Assembly: GCA_021808985.1 (NCBI GenBank)
Contig: JAKBAQ010000004.1
Location: 1 to 31,376 of the forward strand
From: Pseudomonadota bacterium
Lineage (GTDB): Bacteria; Pseudomonadota; Alphaproteobacteria; Acetobacterales; Acetobacteraceae
Direction: 5' to 3'
DNA: 31,376 bases
The translations under genes were made by a program, and so were the position numbers. The notes below the pieces were generated by a model that saw nothing but the letters and a program-made list of their open reading frames with translations, was not told the DNA's origin and did no database searches. Shown here in pieces: positions 1-8,695 of this stretch (positions are counted from its first letter, which is position 1; each line of letters opens with the position of its first letter).

Positions 1-306
1 GCGCAGGCGGGGGCGTTGGTGAACGGGGTTTCGGTGGTGCGCGAGCGTGATGTGCCGGAGCTGTTCCGGTATTATCATGTGGAGCTCGAAACGCATGCGC
101 TGCTGCTGGCGGAGAATGCGCCGGCGGAGAGTTTTGTCGATAATGTGGACCGGGGGATTTTTGACAACTGGGCGGGGCGCGAGGCCCCGGCGCCGATTGT
201 GGAAATGGAATATCCGCGCGCGAAGGCGGCGCGGCAGGTGCCAGGCGCGATACGCAAGCGCCTGCTGGCGCGCGGCATGGCGCTGTTTGGCGCGATGGCG
301 GCCTGA
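1..306 (+). CDS. Hint-domain protein, C-terminal fragment (5' end outside window)
   Basis: The frame is open from the first base of the window, so only the last ~100 residues are present. The segment LVNGVSVVRE followed by YYHVELETHALLLAENAPAE matches the C-terminal end of the bacterial Hint (Hedgehog/intein-type, Hint_2) module, whose last strands carry a YYHVEL-x-H-x-LLAE-x-LPAE pattern. It is followed by a short basic tail (YPRAKAARQVP...RKRLLARG). In this family the module usually sits at the end of large secreted or surface proteins and is thought to act in autoprocessing. The N-terminal catalytic Cys/Ser of the module is outside the window, so activity cannot be judged. The gene converges with rho, and the first copy of the palindromic element lies between them. 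Confidence 0.75.
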   Translation, partial: AQAGALVNGVSVVRERDVPELFRYYHVELETHALLLAENAPAESFVDNVDRGIFDNWAGREAPAPIVEMEYPRAKAARQVPGAIRKRLLARGMALFGAMAA

Positions 307-362
307 GGCGGCGGCGGCGAGGGAAGCCGGGGGAGATACCCCGGATAGAGCATCCGGCTTTT

Positions 363-547
363 AGAGACTGTTTTAAACGTTTTCTCTTATAAATAATTGA
401 AATTATTAAAAATTTTTGCGGGGTTTGGGGAGCTTTTTATAAAAAGCTCCCCAAGATTCTGGCCCTTTTTTGTAAAAAAGGGCCAGGCCCAAAAAACTTT
501 TGAGAATTATCCTTAATGTGTTTGCAGAGACCGGTAGAACAGTCTCT
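363..547 (+). mobile_element. MITE-like palindromic element, copy 1
   Basis: This is a non-coding ~185-bp AT-rich element. The ends carry AGAGACTGTT (363-372) and its exact inverse AACAGTCTCT (538-547). The imperfect inverted match extends to about 13 of 17 positions. A TTA trinucleotide lies at each border (361-363 and 547-549), as in a 3-bp target duplication. Inside are two perfect palindromes: 30 bp at 425-454 (TTGGGGAGCTTTTT arm) and 28 bp at 459-486 (CTGGCCCTTTTTT arms around GT). Near-identical copies lie at 8499-8684 (inverted) and 17221-17406. It sits between the convergent Hint gene and rho. The remaining ~95 bp up to the rho stop hold nothing I recognise. Confidence 0.8.
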
Positions 548-642
548 TAGCGGCGTGCTCTATTTCTTCTCCGAGGCGCGGGCTGCTTCCGGGCGAGCGG
601 TTGCGGGCGTTTATCTGGCCGTGGCCGCGCCGATTTGAGCCC

Positions 643-1917
<1,275 letters not shown>

Positions 1918-2136
1918 GGATGGTCCGATTCGAAGTGCGCGCCGGAGAGGCCGGGCGGAAAGGGTAGGTGGGATGTTTGCAAGCTGGATATAGCTGCGCC
2001 GGCGCGAATGGCCTTGAGCGCTACATGCGGGTTTTGGCCTTGGCCGTCAAGGTGGCGGCGGCGCGGCGGGCGCCGCACGCCAACGTTGCGAAATCATTGG
2101 TTTCGGGATTGGGGAAAAGCGCCTAAGCTGCGCGCC

Positions 2137-2925
2137 ATGAAAATTGCCCTGTACCAAGGCCCTGGCGCCGTGAACGACCCCGATGCCGCGTTTGCGCTGA
2201 TGCAACGCAAGGCGGCGCAAGCCAAGGCGCAGGGGGCGGATGTGCTGCTGCTGCCGGAGATGTACCTCTCGGGCTACAATATCGGCCCGGAGAATGCGCG
2301 CAAATACGCGGTGACGGCGGCGGGGCTGGAGCCGGCGCGGCGCTTCGCCAGGGAGCATGGCATCGCGCTGGCGTTTGGCTATCCGGAGCTGGTGGGCGAG
2401 CAGGTGGCCAATGCGGCCGTGCTGATAGGCCAGGATGGCGAGATTTTGCTGAACTACCGCAAGACGCATCTGTTTGGCGCGCTGGACCGGGCGATGTTCA
2501 AGGAGGTGGGCACGGCGTTTCCGGTGGCGAAGCTGGGCGGGTACACGGTTGGCCTGCTGATCTGCTATGATATCGAGTTTCCGGAGCCGGCGCGGCGGCT
2601 GGCGCTGGCGGGGGCGGATATCATACTGGTGCCCACGGCCTCGATGGTGCCCTATGACCAGGTGGCGCGGCATGTGATTCCGGCGCGCGCGTATGAGAAC
2701 CAGGTTTATGTGGCCTATGCCAACCATAGCGGCGAGGATGACGGGCTGAGCTATATCGGGCTTTCCAGCATTTGCGGGCCGGATGGCAAGGTGCTGGCGC
2801 TGGCGGGGAGGGGTGAGGAGATGCTGCTGGCGGAGGTGGAGCGCGCGCACCATGCCGATGTGCGGCGGGCGGACCCGTTGCTGGCGGACCGCAGGCCCGA
2901 GTTGTATGGGCCGCTGGTGAGATAA
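2137..2925 (+). CDS. Carbon-nitrogen hydrolase (nitrilase superfamily amidase)
   Basis: A 262-residue cytoplasmic hydrolase of the nitrilase fold. The Glu-Lys-Cys catalytic triad is visible: Glu41 in LLLPEMYLSGYNIG, Lys109 in NYRKTHLFG, and Cys143 in GLLICYDIEFPE, followed by the conserved PEPARRLALAGADIILVPTAS. These enzymes cleave amide or nitrile C-N bonds. The sequence is closest in style to the R-amidase/aliphatic amidase-like branch, but the substrate cannot be fixed. I chose ATG 2137 because MKIALYQGPG is the normal first beta strand; the open frame further upstream has no conserved sequence. The ribosome-binding site is weak. It is transcribed away from rho and appears to be a single gene. 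Confidence 0.85.
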   Translation: MKIALYQGPGAVNDPDAAFALMQRKAAQAKAQGADVLLLPEMYLSGYNIGPENARKYAVTAAGLEPARRFAREHGIALAFGYPELVGEQVANAAVLIGQDGEILLNYRKTHLFGALDRAMFKEVGTAFPVAKLGGYTVGLLICYDIEFPEPARRLALAGADIILVPTASMVPYDQVARHVIPARAYENQVYVAYANHSGEDDGLSYIGLSSICGPDGKVLALAGRGEEMLLAEVERAHHADVRRADPLLADRRPELYGPLVR

Positions 2926-2941
2926 AATTAAGGTTTGATTG

Positions 2942-2958
2942 GGGGGCGGAATGCCCCC
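2942..2958. other. GC-rich hairpin between the amidase and CBS genes
   Basis: GGGGGC and GCCCCC arms of 6 bp enclose a 5-nt loop, 17 nt after the amidase stop. No T-tract follows, so it is at best a weak terminator or an mRNA-end structure. The following AAGGAGA belongs to the CBS gene. Confidence 0.4.
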
Positions 2959-2985
2959 ATACTCCCGTGCAAAGGAGACTGCGCC

Positions 2986-3426
2986 ATGATTTTACAGGCT
3001 ATTTTAGCCAATAAGCCGGCCGGGTTCATTGCGGTTGCGCCGGAGATGCGGATCAGTGCGGTGATTGATATTCTGGCGGAAAAACATATCGGCGCGGTGC
3101 TGGTGGTGAGGCCGCAAAATGATCTGGTTGGCATATTGAGCGAGCGGGACGTGGTGCGCACCCTGGCCGCCAGCGCCGCCGCGACGCTGGAGATGACGGT
3201 GGCGCAGCTGATGACATCCAACCCCGCGACCGCGACACCGGCGACCACGGTGGAAGAGGCGATGGAGCTGATGACCAATGGAAGGTTCCGGCACCTGCCC
3301 GTGCTGGAGGGGGGGCAGCTGATCGGCCTGGTGAGCATCGGCGATGTGGTGAAGGCGCGGATCGACCAGCAGAAATACGAGGTAGAGACGCTGCGGACCT
3401 ATGTGGCGGGCGGCGCCTCGGTATAA
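2986..3426 (+). CDS. CBS-domain pair protein
   Basis: A 146-residue stand-alone Bateman module. The first CBS repeat runs about residues 10-65 (ISAVIDILAEKHIGAVLVV ... VGILSERDVVR) and the second about 75-130 (VAQLMTSNPATATPATTVEEAM ... HLPVLEGGQLIGLVSIGDVVK). Such pairs bind adenine nucleotides (AMP, ATP, NAD or SAM) and act as energy sensors or regulators. Soluble two-CBS proteins of this size with the SERDVVR and SIGDVVK ends are common in alphaproteobacteria. ATG 2986 is preceded by AAGGAGA with 7-8 nt spacing, which decides the start over a TTG 51 nt upstream. It converges with the small membrane protein 9 nt downstream. The partner protein is unknown. Confidence 0.88.
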   Translation: MILQAILANKPAGFIAVAPEMRISAVIDILAEKHIGAVLVVRPQNDLVGILSERDVVRTLAASAAATLEMTVAQLMTSNPATATPATTVEEAMELMTNGRFRHLPVLEGGQLIGLVSIGDVVKARIDQQKYEVETLRTYVAGGASV

Positions 3427-3435
3427 AGAGGGGTT

Positions 3436-3606
3436 TTAGCGCCGGCGGCGGATGATGACGGGCCGGGAGAGCACCGGCCGGCAGCGCGGTTGCAGGCTGG
3501 ATTGCTCACGCCAGAGGGCCTGGACCTCACGGTAGCGGGCAAGCGCCCAGGTGAGGCAGTATGTGAGCAGAAACGCCATGAGGGGCAGAAGAACCAGACG
3601 GGCCAT
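3436..3606 (-). CDS. Small single-helix membrane protein (56 aa)
   Basis: A short frame beginning MARLVLLPLMAFLLTYCLTW, i.e. one hydrophobic helix at about residues 3-20. An amphipathic, Arg/Gln-containing segment follows, and the C-terminus ends RRRR. The ATG at 3606 has GGAAGG five nt upstream on the minus strand, which supports translation. The in-frame extension to 3789 has no ribosome-binding site and is Pro/Arg-rich, so it is probably not translated. The predicted topology is N-out/C-in by the positive-inside rule. I recognise no family. It lies between the CBS gene (convergent) and hemA (divergent). Confidence 0.5.
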   Translation of the reverse strand: MARLVLLPLMAFLLTYCLTWALARYREVQALWREQSSLQPRCRPVLSRPVIIRRRR

Positions 3607-3727
3607 GGGAACCTTCCGTGGATGAGGGGCTGGCTTTGTGTAGCGCGGGCGGGTTAATGGGCCGTTTGCGGCTTGGGGCGGAGGGGTGGTGATTCCTAAG
3701 CGCGAGGTAATCCATTGCCGGCGGGAT

Positions 3728-3741
3728 TTGACACATGTCAT
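3728..3741. promoter_or_regulatory. FNR/FixK-like box upstream of hemA
   Basis: TTGACACATGTCAT is a near match to the TTGA-N6-TCAA half-site pair of the FNR/FixK/CRP family (last base T instead of A). It has inner arms TGACA/TGTCA and lies 57-70 nt before the hemA ATG. In Rhodobacter, hemA is known to be FnrL-controlled, which makes the position plausible. The site itself is a single imperfect match. Confidence 0.35.
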
Positions 3742-3797
3742 TGACTTGACGGGTGCTCTGGGTCTTTTCTCCGCGGAAATTCCAATCATGGCTGGTC

Positions 3798-5021
3798 ATG
3801 CATAAATTTCTTGTCAAATGCGATGAAGCGCTCAAGGAGATTTCAGCCCAGGGGCGCTACCGGCGCTTTGTGGCGCTGGAGAAGCTGGCGGATCGCTTCC
3901 CCTATTATTCAGTGACCATGGAGGGGCGGACGCGCGATATTCTGGTGTGGTCGTCCAACGATTATCTGGCCATGGGGACTGATCCGGTGGTGATTGAGGC
4001 GTCAATTGAGGCGGCGCGGCGGATGGGCGCGGGCGCGGGGGGGACGCGCAATATCGCGGGGTCGTCGCCGCTGCATGTGGCGCTGGAGGAAGAGCTGGCG
4101 GACTTGCACGGCAAGGATGCGGCGCTGCTGTTCACCTCTGGATATGTTTCAAACCAGGCGACGCTGGGCGCGATTTTGAACTCGCTGCCGGACTGGCATG
4201 TGTTTTCCGACGCGCAGAACCATAATTCGATGATTGTGGGGATAAAGGACGGGCGCAAGGCCAGCGTGCATGTCTTCCGGCACAATGACATGGCGGATTT
4301 GGAGCGGTTGCTGGCGGCGGCGCCGGCGGATGCGCCCAAGCTGATCGCCTTCGAGAGCGTGTATTCGATGGATGGCGACATCGCGCCGCTGAAGGCGATA
4401 TGCGATCTGGCGGATAAGTATAACGCGCTGACATATCTCGACGAGGTGCATGCGGTGGGCATGTATGGCGCGCATGGCGGTGGGGTTTCGGAGCGCGACG
4501 GGGTGGCGCACCGGATTACGATTATCGAGGGCACGCTGGCCAAGGGGTTTGGCTGCCATGGCGGGTATGTGACCGGCGATTTCAAGGTGCTGGACTATAT
4601 CCGCTCGGTGGCGGCGGGGTTCATCTTCACCACCGCGCTGCCGCCGCCGACCGTGGCGGCGGCGCTGGCCGCCGTGCGGGTGCTGAAGGCCGATTCGGCG
4701 CGCCGGGCGCTGCTGTTTGACCGGGCGGAGACGCTGAAGGCGAAGTTCCGCGCGGCGGGGCTGCCGGTGATGGAGAGTTCCAGCCATATCGTGCCGCTGA
4801 TGATCGGCGACGCGGTGAAGGCGACACAGGTTTCGATGCGGCTGATCCGCGAGTTTGGCATGTATGCGACGCCGATTAATTATCCCACCGTGCCGCGGGG
4901 GACGGAGCGGCTGCGCTTTACGCCGGGGCCCAAGCATACCGATGCGATGATGGATGAATTGGTGGCGGCGTTGCAGACGATTCTGCTGCACGAGCCCGCT
5001 GTTACCGTTACCGGCGCCTGA
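3798..5021 (+). CDS. hemA: 5-aminolevulinate synthase
   Basis: A PLP enzyme that condenses glycine and succinyl-CoA to 5-aminolevulinate, the first step of tetrapyrrole synthesis by the C4 (alphaproteobacterial) route. It has 407 residues, the normal length. Visible features are the N-terminal GRYRRFVALEKLADRFP, the glycine loop GAGAGGTRNIAG (about 77-88), the cofactor Asp in LDEVHAVGMYGAHGGG (about 214-229), and the Schiff-base Lys249 in EGTLAKGFGCHGGY. The C-terminal INYPTVPRGTERLRFTPGPKHT separates it from KBL/BioF relatives. ATG 3798 gives MHKFLVKCDEALKEI, which fits family starts; the ribosome-binding site is poor. An SDR-like gene begins 3 nt after the stop and is probably translationally coupled. 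Confidence 0.96.
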   Translation: MHKFLVKCDEALKEISAQGRYRRFVALEKLADRFPYYSVTMEGRTRDILVWSSNDYLAMGTDPVVIEASIEAARRMGAGAGGTRNIAGSSPLHVALEEELADLHGKDAALLFTSGYVSNQATLGAILNSLPDWHVFSDAQNHNSMIVGIKDGRKASVHVFRHNDMADLERLLAAAPADAPKLIAFESVYSMDGDIAPLKAICDLADKYNALTYLDEVHAVGMYGAHGGGVSERDGVAHRITIIEGTLAKGFGCHGGYVTGDFKVLDYIRSVAAGFIFTTALPPPTVAAALAAVRVLKADSARRALLFDRAETLKAKFRAAGLPVMESSSHIVPLMIGDAVKATQVSMRLIREFGMYATPINYPTVPRGTERLRFTPGPKHTDAMMDELVAALQTILLHEPAVTVTGA

Positions 5022-5024
5022 GCC

Positions 5025-5801
5025 GTGGAACTGGGACTTGAGGGCAAGATTGTCCTTGTAACCGGCGGCTCCAAGGGCATTGGGCGGGCTTGCGCGCTGG
5101 GGTTCGCGGCCGAGGGGGCGCGGGTGGTGATTTGCGCGCGGGGGCAGGAAGGTATCGACGAGGCGTTGCGCGAATTGCCGGGGGCCGTGGGGTTTGCCGC
5201 CGATTTGACCGATGCCGGGGCCGCCGCCGCGCTGGTGGCGCGGGTGGAAGAGACGGTGGGGCCGGTTGATGTGCTGGTGAACAGCGCCGGGGCGGCGAAG
5301 CGCGCGCCGGTGGACGAGCTGACCCCGGCGGCGTGGCGGGCGGCGATGGATGCCAAATATTTTTCGTATATTCACGTTATTGACCCGGTGATTAAACGCA
5401 TGGCGGCGCGCGGGGGCGGGGTGATTGTGAATGTGATCGGCAATGGGGGGAAGGTGCCTAATCCCATCCATATCGCGGGCGGGGCGGCCAATGCGGCGTT
5501 GATGCTGGCCACAGCGGGGCTGGGCGGCGCCTATGCGGCGCGCGGCGTGCGGGTGGTGGGGGTGAACCCGACGGGCACGGAGACCGCGCGGATTGCCGAG
5601 GGGTTGCAGGCGGCGGCGCGGGCCGGCGGTGTGAGTTTTGCAGAGGCGCGCGGGCAGATGCTGGCGGGGATTCCCATTGGCCGGCTGGCGCGGCCCGAGG
5701 AAATTGCCGATGCGGTGCTGTTTCTGGCCTCGGCGCGGGCTGGGTATATCAGCGGTGTGAATGTGACGGTGGATGGCGCGGGGGCGCCGGTGGTTCTCTG
5801 A
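5025..5801 (+). CDS. SDR-family protein lacking the catalytic Ser-Tyr-Lys
   Basis: A 258-residue Rossmann protein. The NAD(P)-binding TGGSKGIG (13-20) and NSAG (86-89, usual NNAG) are intact. The catalytic part reads NVIGNGGKVPNPIHIAGGAANAAL instead of the usual S...YxxxK, shown here in pieces: Gly139 at the Ser position, Gly152 at Tyr and Asn156 at Lys. The C-terminal VNPTGTETARI, RPEEIADAVLFLAS and ISGVNVTVDGA are typical. Some divergent SDR subfamilies carry such a GGAANAAL segment, so this is a conserved variant rather than a broken gene: the frame is intact and in step with hemA. It starts at GTG 5025, 3 nt after the hemA stop. Its role is unknown: non-classical chemistry, or binding only. 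Nothing in it links it directly to heme synthesis. Confidence 0.8.
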   Translation: MELGLEGKIVLVTGGSKGIGRACALGFAAEGARVVICARGQEGIDEALRELPGAVGFAADLTDAGAAAALVARVEETVGPVDVLVNSAGAAKRAPVDELTPAAWRAAMDAKYFSYIHVIDPVIKRMAARGGGVIVNVIGNGGKVPNPIHIAGGAANAALMLATAGLGGAYAARGVRVVGVNPTGTETARIAEGLQAAARAGGVSFAEARGQMLAGIPIGRLARPEEIADAVLFLASARAGYISGVNVTVDGAGAPVVL

Positions 5802-5806
5802 GAATA

Positions 5807-5878
5807 TTTTGTTGCAAAACGGAGCAGGGGACGGGGCATATTTTGCGAAGCCCTGAAAATCTGTAATAAATTTCGCAA
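5807..5878. promoter_or_regulatory. Cluster of TTTNGCAAA-like boxes upstream of the short-chain acyl transport/activation genes
   Basis: Three related sites lie in the 175-bp gap before the transporter: TTTTGTTGCAAAAC (5807-5820, palindromic arms TTTTG/CAAAA), TTTTGCGAAG (5841-5850) and TTTCGCAAG (5871-5879). The last two contain TTGCGAA and TTCGCAA, an inverted pair. They flank a TAATAA stretch (5864-5869). Similar TTTGCAAA pairs are the reported targets of ScfR/PccR/RamB-type short-chain fatty-acyl-CoA regulators. The assignment is inference; no regulator gene of that family is in the window. Confidence 0.35.
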
Positions 5879-5976
5879 GCCCGCTTGTATGTGCGCCAAG
5901 ACCGGCGGCGGGCCGTGATGACCCGACTAAAAACTGATTGTTAAATAAACTTAAAAAACCATCGGAGAAAATCGCC

Positions 5977-6528
5977 ATGAAACTCGCTAATCCGGCACCG
6001 CTTGGACTTTTTGGCTTTGCCCTTACCACCTGGCTGCTCAGCTTGGTTAATGCCGGGTTTCTGCCGGGAACGTCTGTTCCTCTCGTGCTGGCCATGGCGT
6101 TCGCGTTTGGCGGCACGTCGCAATTCGTTGCCGGGCTGATGGAAATGGCCAAGGGGAATACGTTCGGCTTTGTCGCGTTCTGCTCTTACGGCGCGTTCTG
6201 GTGGAGCTTTGCGCTGTTCGCGAAGTTTTTTGGCGACGGCGTGCCGGCGGCGGCTATCGGCTGGTATTTGATGGGGTGGGGCGTGTTCACCTTCGCGATG
6301 TGGATTGGCACGTTCGCGCTCAACCGCGCTCTGTTCCTGATCTTCCTGGCGCTGTGGCTGACATTTGTTCTGCTGGGGCTTGGGCCGCTGACCGGCAATG
6401 CGGGGCTGACCACGCTGGGCGGCTATGGCGGGCTGATCACCGCGCTGCTGGCGTTCTATCTGGGGGCGGCCGAGGTTATCAACGAGGCGCATGGCCGTAC
6501 CATACTCCCGATTGGGGCGCGTTCCTGA
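5977..6528 (+). CDS. satP: Acetate/propionate transporter, GPR1/FUN34/YaaH (SatP, AceTr) family
   Basis: A 183-residue inner-membrane protein with six predicted helices. It begins MKLANPAPLGLFGFALTTW, which contains the family signature N-P-A-P-L-G-L. The sequence FAFGGTSQFVAGLMEM and the run of Gly/Phe-rich helices also match. Members carry acetate, propionate or succinate. ATG 5977 follows GGAGAA at about 9 nt, which rules out the TTG 39 nt upstream. The next gene is a propionyl-CoA synthetase 57 nt downstream, so uptake and activation of a short-chain acid appear to be encoded together. A strong hairpin lies in that gap. The ScfR-like boxes upstream would fit acid-responsive control. Confidence 0.88.
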   Translation: MKLANPAPLGLFGFALTTWLLSLVNAGFLPGTSVPLVLAMAFAFGGTSQFVAGLMEMAKGNTFGFVAFCSYGAFWWSFALFAKFFGDGVPAAAIGWYLMGWGVFTFAMWIGTFALNRALFLIFLALWLTFVLLGLGPLTGNAGLTTLGGYGGLITALLAFYLGAAEVINEAHGRTILPIGARS

Positions 6529-6539
6529 GATTTCTGTTG

Positions 6540-6560
6540 CTGGGGGGCGCTGCCCCCCAG
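6540..6560 (+). other. Intercistronic GC hairpin between satP and prpE
   Basis: CTGGGGGGC and GCCCCCCAG form a perfect 9-bp stem with the loop GCT, 12 nt after the satP stop and 25 nt before the prpE start. A short TTTT follows after five bases. Hairpins built on GGGGCGCTGCCCC are repeated in many Acetobacteraceae genomes. It could attenuate read-through or protect the satP mRNA 3' end. Confidence 0.55.
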
Positions 6561-6585
6561 ATCTGATTTTCAAGGAAAAACAAAA

Positions 6586-8463
6586 ATGAGTGATTACGCT
6601 GGCCTTTATGCGAAATGGCAACAGGCGCCGGAAGCCTATTGGGCGCAGGCGGCCGGGCTGATTGACTGGGACAAGGCGCCGGAGCGGATATTTGATGGCG
6701 GGAGCGGGCCGTATGGCGCGTGGTTTCCCGATGCCTGGCTGAATACGTCATATAATTGCCTGGACCGCCATGTGGCGGCGGGGCGCGGGGCGAATACCGC
6801 GCTGATATGGGATTCGCCCATGGAGGGGCGGATTGAACACATTACCTATGCGCAGGCGCTGGGGCGGGTTGAGAAGATCGCCGGGGCGCTGGCGGCGCTT
6901 GGCGTGACCAAGGGCGACCGCGTGGTTGTGTATATGCCGATGGTGCCCGAGGCGGTGTTCGCCATGCTCGCCTGCGCGCGGCTGGGGGCGATCCACTCCA
7001 TGGTGTTTGGCGGGTTCGCGGCGCCGGAGCTGGCCGCGCGCATAAGCGATGCGCGGCCGAAAGTGGTGATCGCGGCTTCCTGCGGGTTGGAGCCGGGGCG
7101 GATTGTGACCTATAAGCCGATGCTGGACGCGGCGCTTGGGCTCTCGGAGCATAAGCCGGCGGCCTGCTTGATTTTTCAGCGCGCGGCGTGCCGGGCGGAG
7201 CTGGTGGTGGGGCGGGATTTCGATTTCGCGGAGGCCGAGCGGGCCGCGGCGCCGCATGGGCCGGTGAGCGTGGAGGGGGCGCATCCGCTCTACATACTCT
7301 ATACCTCCGGCACCACCGGGCGGCCGAAGGGCGTGGTACGCGACAATGGCGGGCATGCGGTGGCGCTGGCGCAGAGCATGAAAATCATCTTTGACGTGGG
7401 GCCGGGCGAAGTGATCTGGGCGGCGGCGGATGTGGGCTGGGCCGTGGGACATTCGTATCTGGTGTATGCGCCGCTGCTCGCGGGGGCCACCACCATCATG
7501 TATGAGGGCAAGCCGACCGGGACGCCGGATGCCGGGGCGTTCTGGCGCGTGGCGTCAGAGCATGGGGTGAAGGTGCTGTTCACCGCGCCGACGGCGCTGC
7601 GGGCGATCAAGCAGCAAGACCCGGAGGGGGCGTTCATTCCCAAATATGATCTTTCAGGCATGCGCGCGCTGTTTCTGGCGGGTGAGCGTTGCGACCCGCC
7701 GACGGCGATGTGGATCGAGGCGCTGCTGGGCAAGCCGGTGATAGATAATTACTGGCAGACGGAGACGGGCTGGCCGATTACGGCGCGGTTTTTGGGGCTG
7801 GGGCTGACGCCGTTCAAGCCGGGTTCGGGCGGGCGGCCATCGCCGGGGTATGAGGTTGTGCCGCTGGATGAGAACGGTGAGCCGGTGGCGGCGGGGAGCA
7901 CGGGGAATTTATGTATCCGCCTGCCGATGCCGCCGGGCTGCGGGCCGACGCTGTGGGGCAATGATGATGGGTATCGGGCGGCGTATCTGACCGCGTTTCC
8001 CGGATGGTACAAGACCGGGGATGCCGGGATGGTGGACGCGGATGGCGATGTGTGGGTGATGGGGCGGACGGATGATATCATCAACGTCGCCGGGCACCGG
8101 CTCTCCACCGGGGCGATGGAAGAAGTGCTGGCGATGCACCGGGATGTCGCGGAATGTGCGGTGATCGCCAAGGTGGATGCGCTGAAGGGGGAGATCCCTT
8201 ACGGGCTGGTGGTGCTGAAGGCGGGTTGTGAGCGCGAGGCCGGGGAGATCGAGAAAGAGTTGATTGCGCTGGTGCGCGAGAAGATAGGCCCGGTGGCGGC
8301 GTTCCGCGATGTGATGGTGGTGCAGCGGCTGCCAAAGACGCGCTCGGGCAAGATTTTGCGGGCGACGATACGCAAGATCGCCAATGGCGAGGCGGTGAGT
8401 GTGCCGGGGACGATAGAGGATGCGAGCGTGCTGGAGCAGATTTCAGCGGCGTTCGGGCGGTAG
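6586..8463 (+). CDS. prpE: Propionyl-CoA synthetase (AMP-forming acyl-CoA ligase)
   Basis: A 625-residue adenylate-forming enzyme that makes acyl-CoA from a short-chain acid, ATP and CoA. The order is the ACAS N-terminal segment (YAGLYAKWQQAPEAYW, residues 4-19), A3 phosphate loop YTSGTTGRPKGVVRDNGGH (about 237-255), A5 motif YWQTETGWPI, A8 motif YKTGDAGMVD...VMGRTDDIINVAGHR, and A10 motif PKTRSGKILR with the acetylatable Lys589. DNGGH after the P-loop and WQTETGWPI (acetyl-CoA synthetases have WQTETGG) point to PrpE rather than Acs. ATG 6586 has AAGGAA upstream at 9 nt. It is co-directional with satP. No methylcitrate-cycle genes lie nearby. Confidence 0.92.
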   Translation: MSDYAGLYAKWQQAPEAYWAQAAGLIDWDKAPERIFDGGSGPYGAWFPDAWLNTSYNCLDRHVAAGRGANTALIWDSPMEGRIEHITYAQALGRVEKIAGALAALGVTKGDRVVVYMPMVPEAVFAMLACARLGAIHSMVFGGFAAPELAARISDARPKVVIAASCGLEPGRIVTYKPMLDAALGLSEHKPAACLIFQRAACRAELVVGRDFDFAEAERAAAPHGPVSVEGAHPLYILYTSGTTGRPKGVVRDNGGHAVALAQSMKIIFDVGPGEVIWAAADVGWAVGHSYLVYAPLLAGATTIMYEGKPTGTPDAGAFWRVASEHGVKVLFTAPTALRAIKQQDPEGAFIPKYDLSGMRALFLAGERCDPPTAMWIEALLGKPVIDNYWQTETGWPITARFLGLGLTPFKPGSGGRPSPGYEVVPLDENGEPVAAGSTGNLCIRLPMPPGCGPTLWGNDDGYRAAYLTAFPGWYKTGDAGMVDADGDVWVMGRTDDIINVAGHRLSTGAMEEVLAMHRDVAECAVIAKVDALKGEIPYGLVVLKAGCEREAGEIEKELIALVREKIGPVAAFRDVMVVQRLPKTRSGKILRATIRKIANGEAVSVPGTIEDASVLEQISAAFGR

Positions 8464-8498
8464 GCTGTGACGGCGGGAAAAAATTTCTAATTATATCA

Positions 8499-8684
8499 AT
8501 TGATTGTTTTAACGGTCTCGTCAAAAACATTCAGGATAATTCTCAAAAGTTTTTTGGGGTCTGGCCCTTTTTTACAAAAAAGGGCCAGGATCTTGGGGAG
8601 CTTTTTATAAAAAGCTCCCCAAACCCCGCAAAAATTTTTAATAATTTCAATTTATTATAAGAGAAAGCGTTTAAAACACCCTCT
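8499..8684 (-). mobile_element. MITE-like palindromic element, copy 2 (inverted)
   Basis: This is the same element as at 363-547, in the opposite orientation. The 30-bp palindrome at 8593-8622 and the 28-bp palindrome at 8561-8588 are identical in sequence to those of copy 1. The ends are more diverged: AGAGGGTGTT at one side (complement of 8675-8684) and AACAATCAAT at the other, with about 11 of 17 terminal positions still inversely matching. It fills almost the whole gap between the convergent prpE and ychF genes and ends 12 nt before the ychF stop. Confidence 0.8.
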
Positions 8685-8695
8685 TAGAGTGCCCG

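Noticed and set aside
4149..6152. Very long open frame (667 codons) on the minus strand opposite hemA, the SDR gene and satP
   Set aside because: It is Arg/Pro/His-rich with no domain and lies antisense to three well-supported genes. Long antisense frames are expected in GC-rich DNA.
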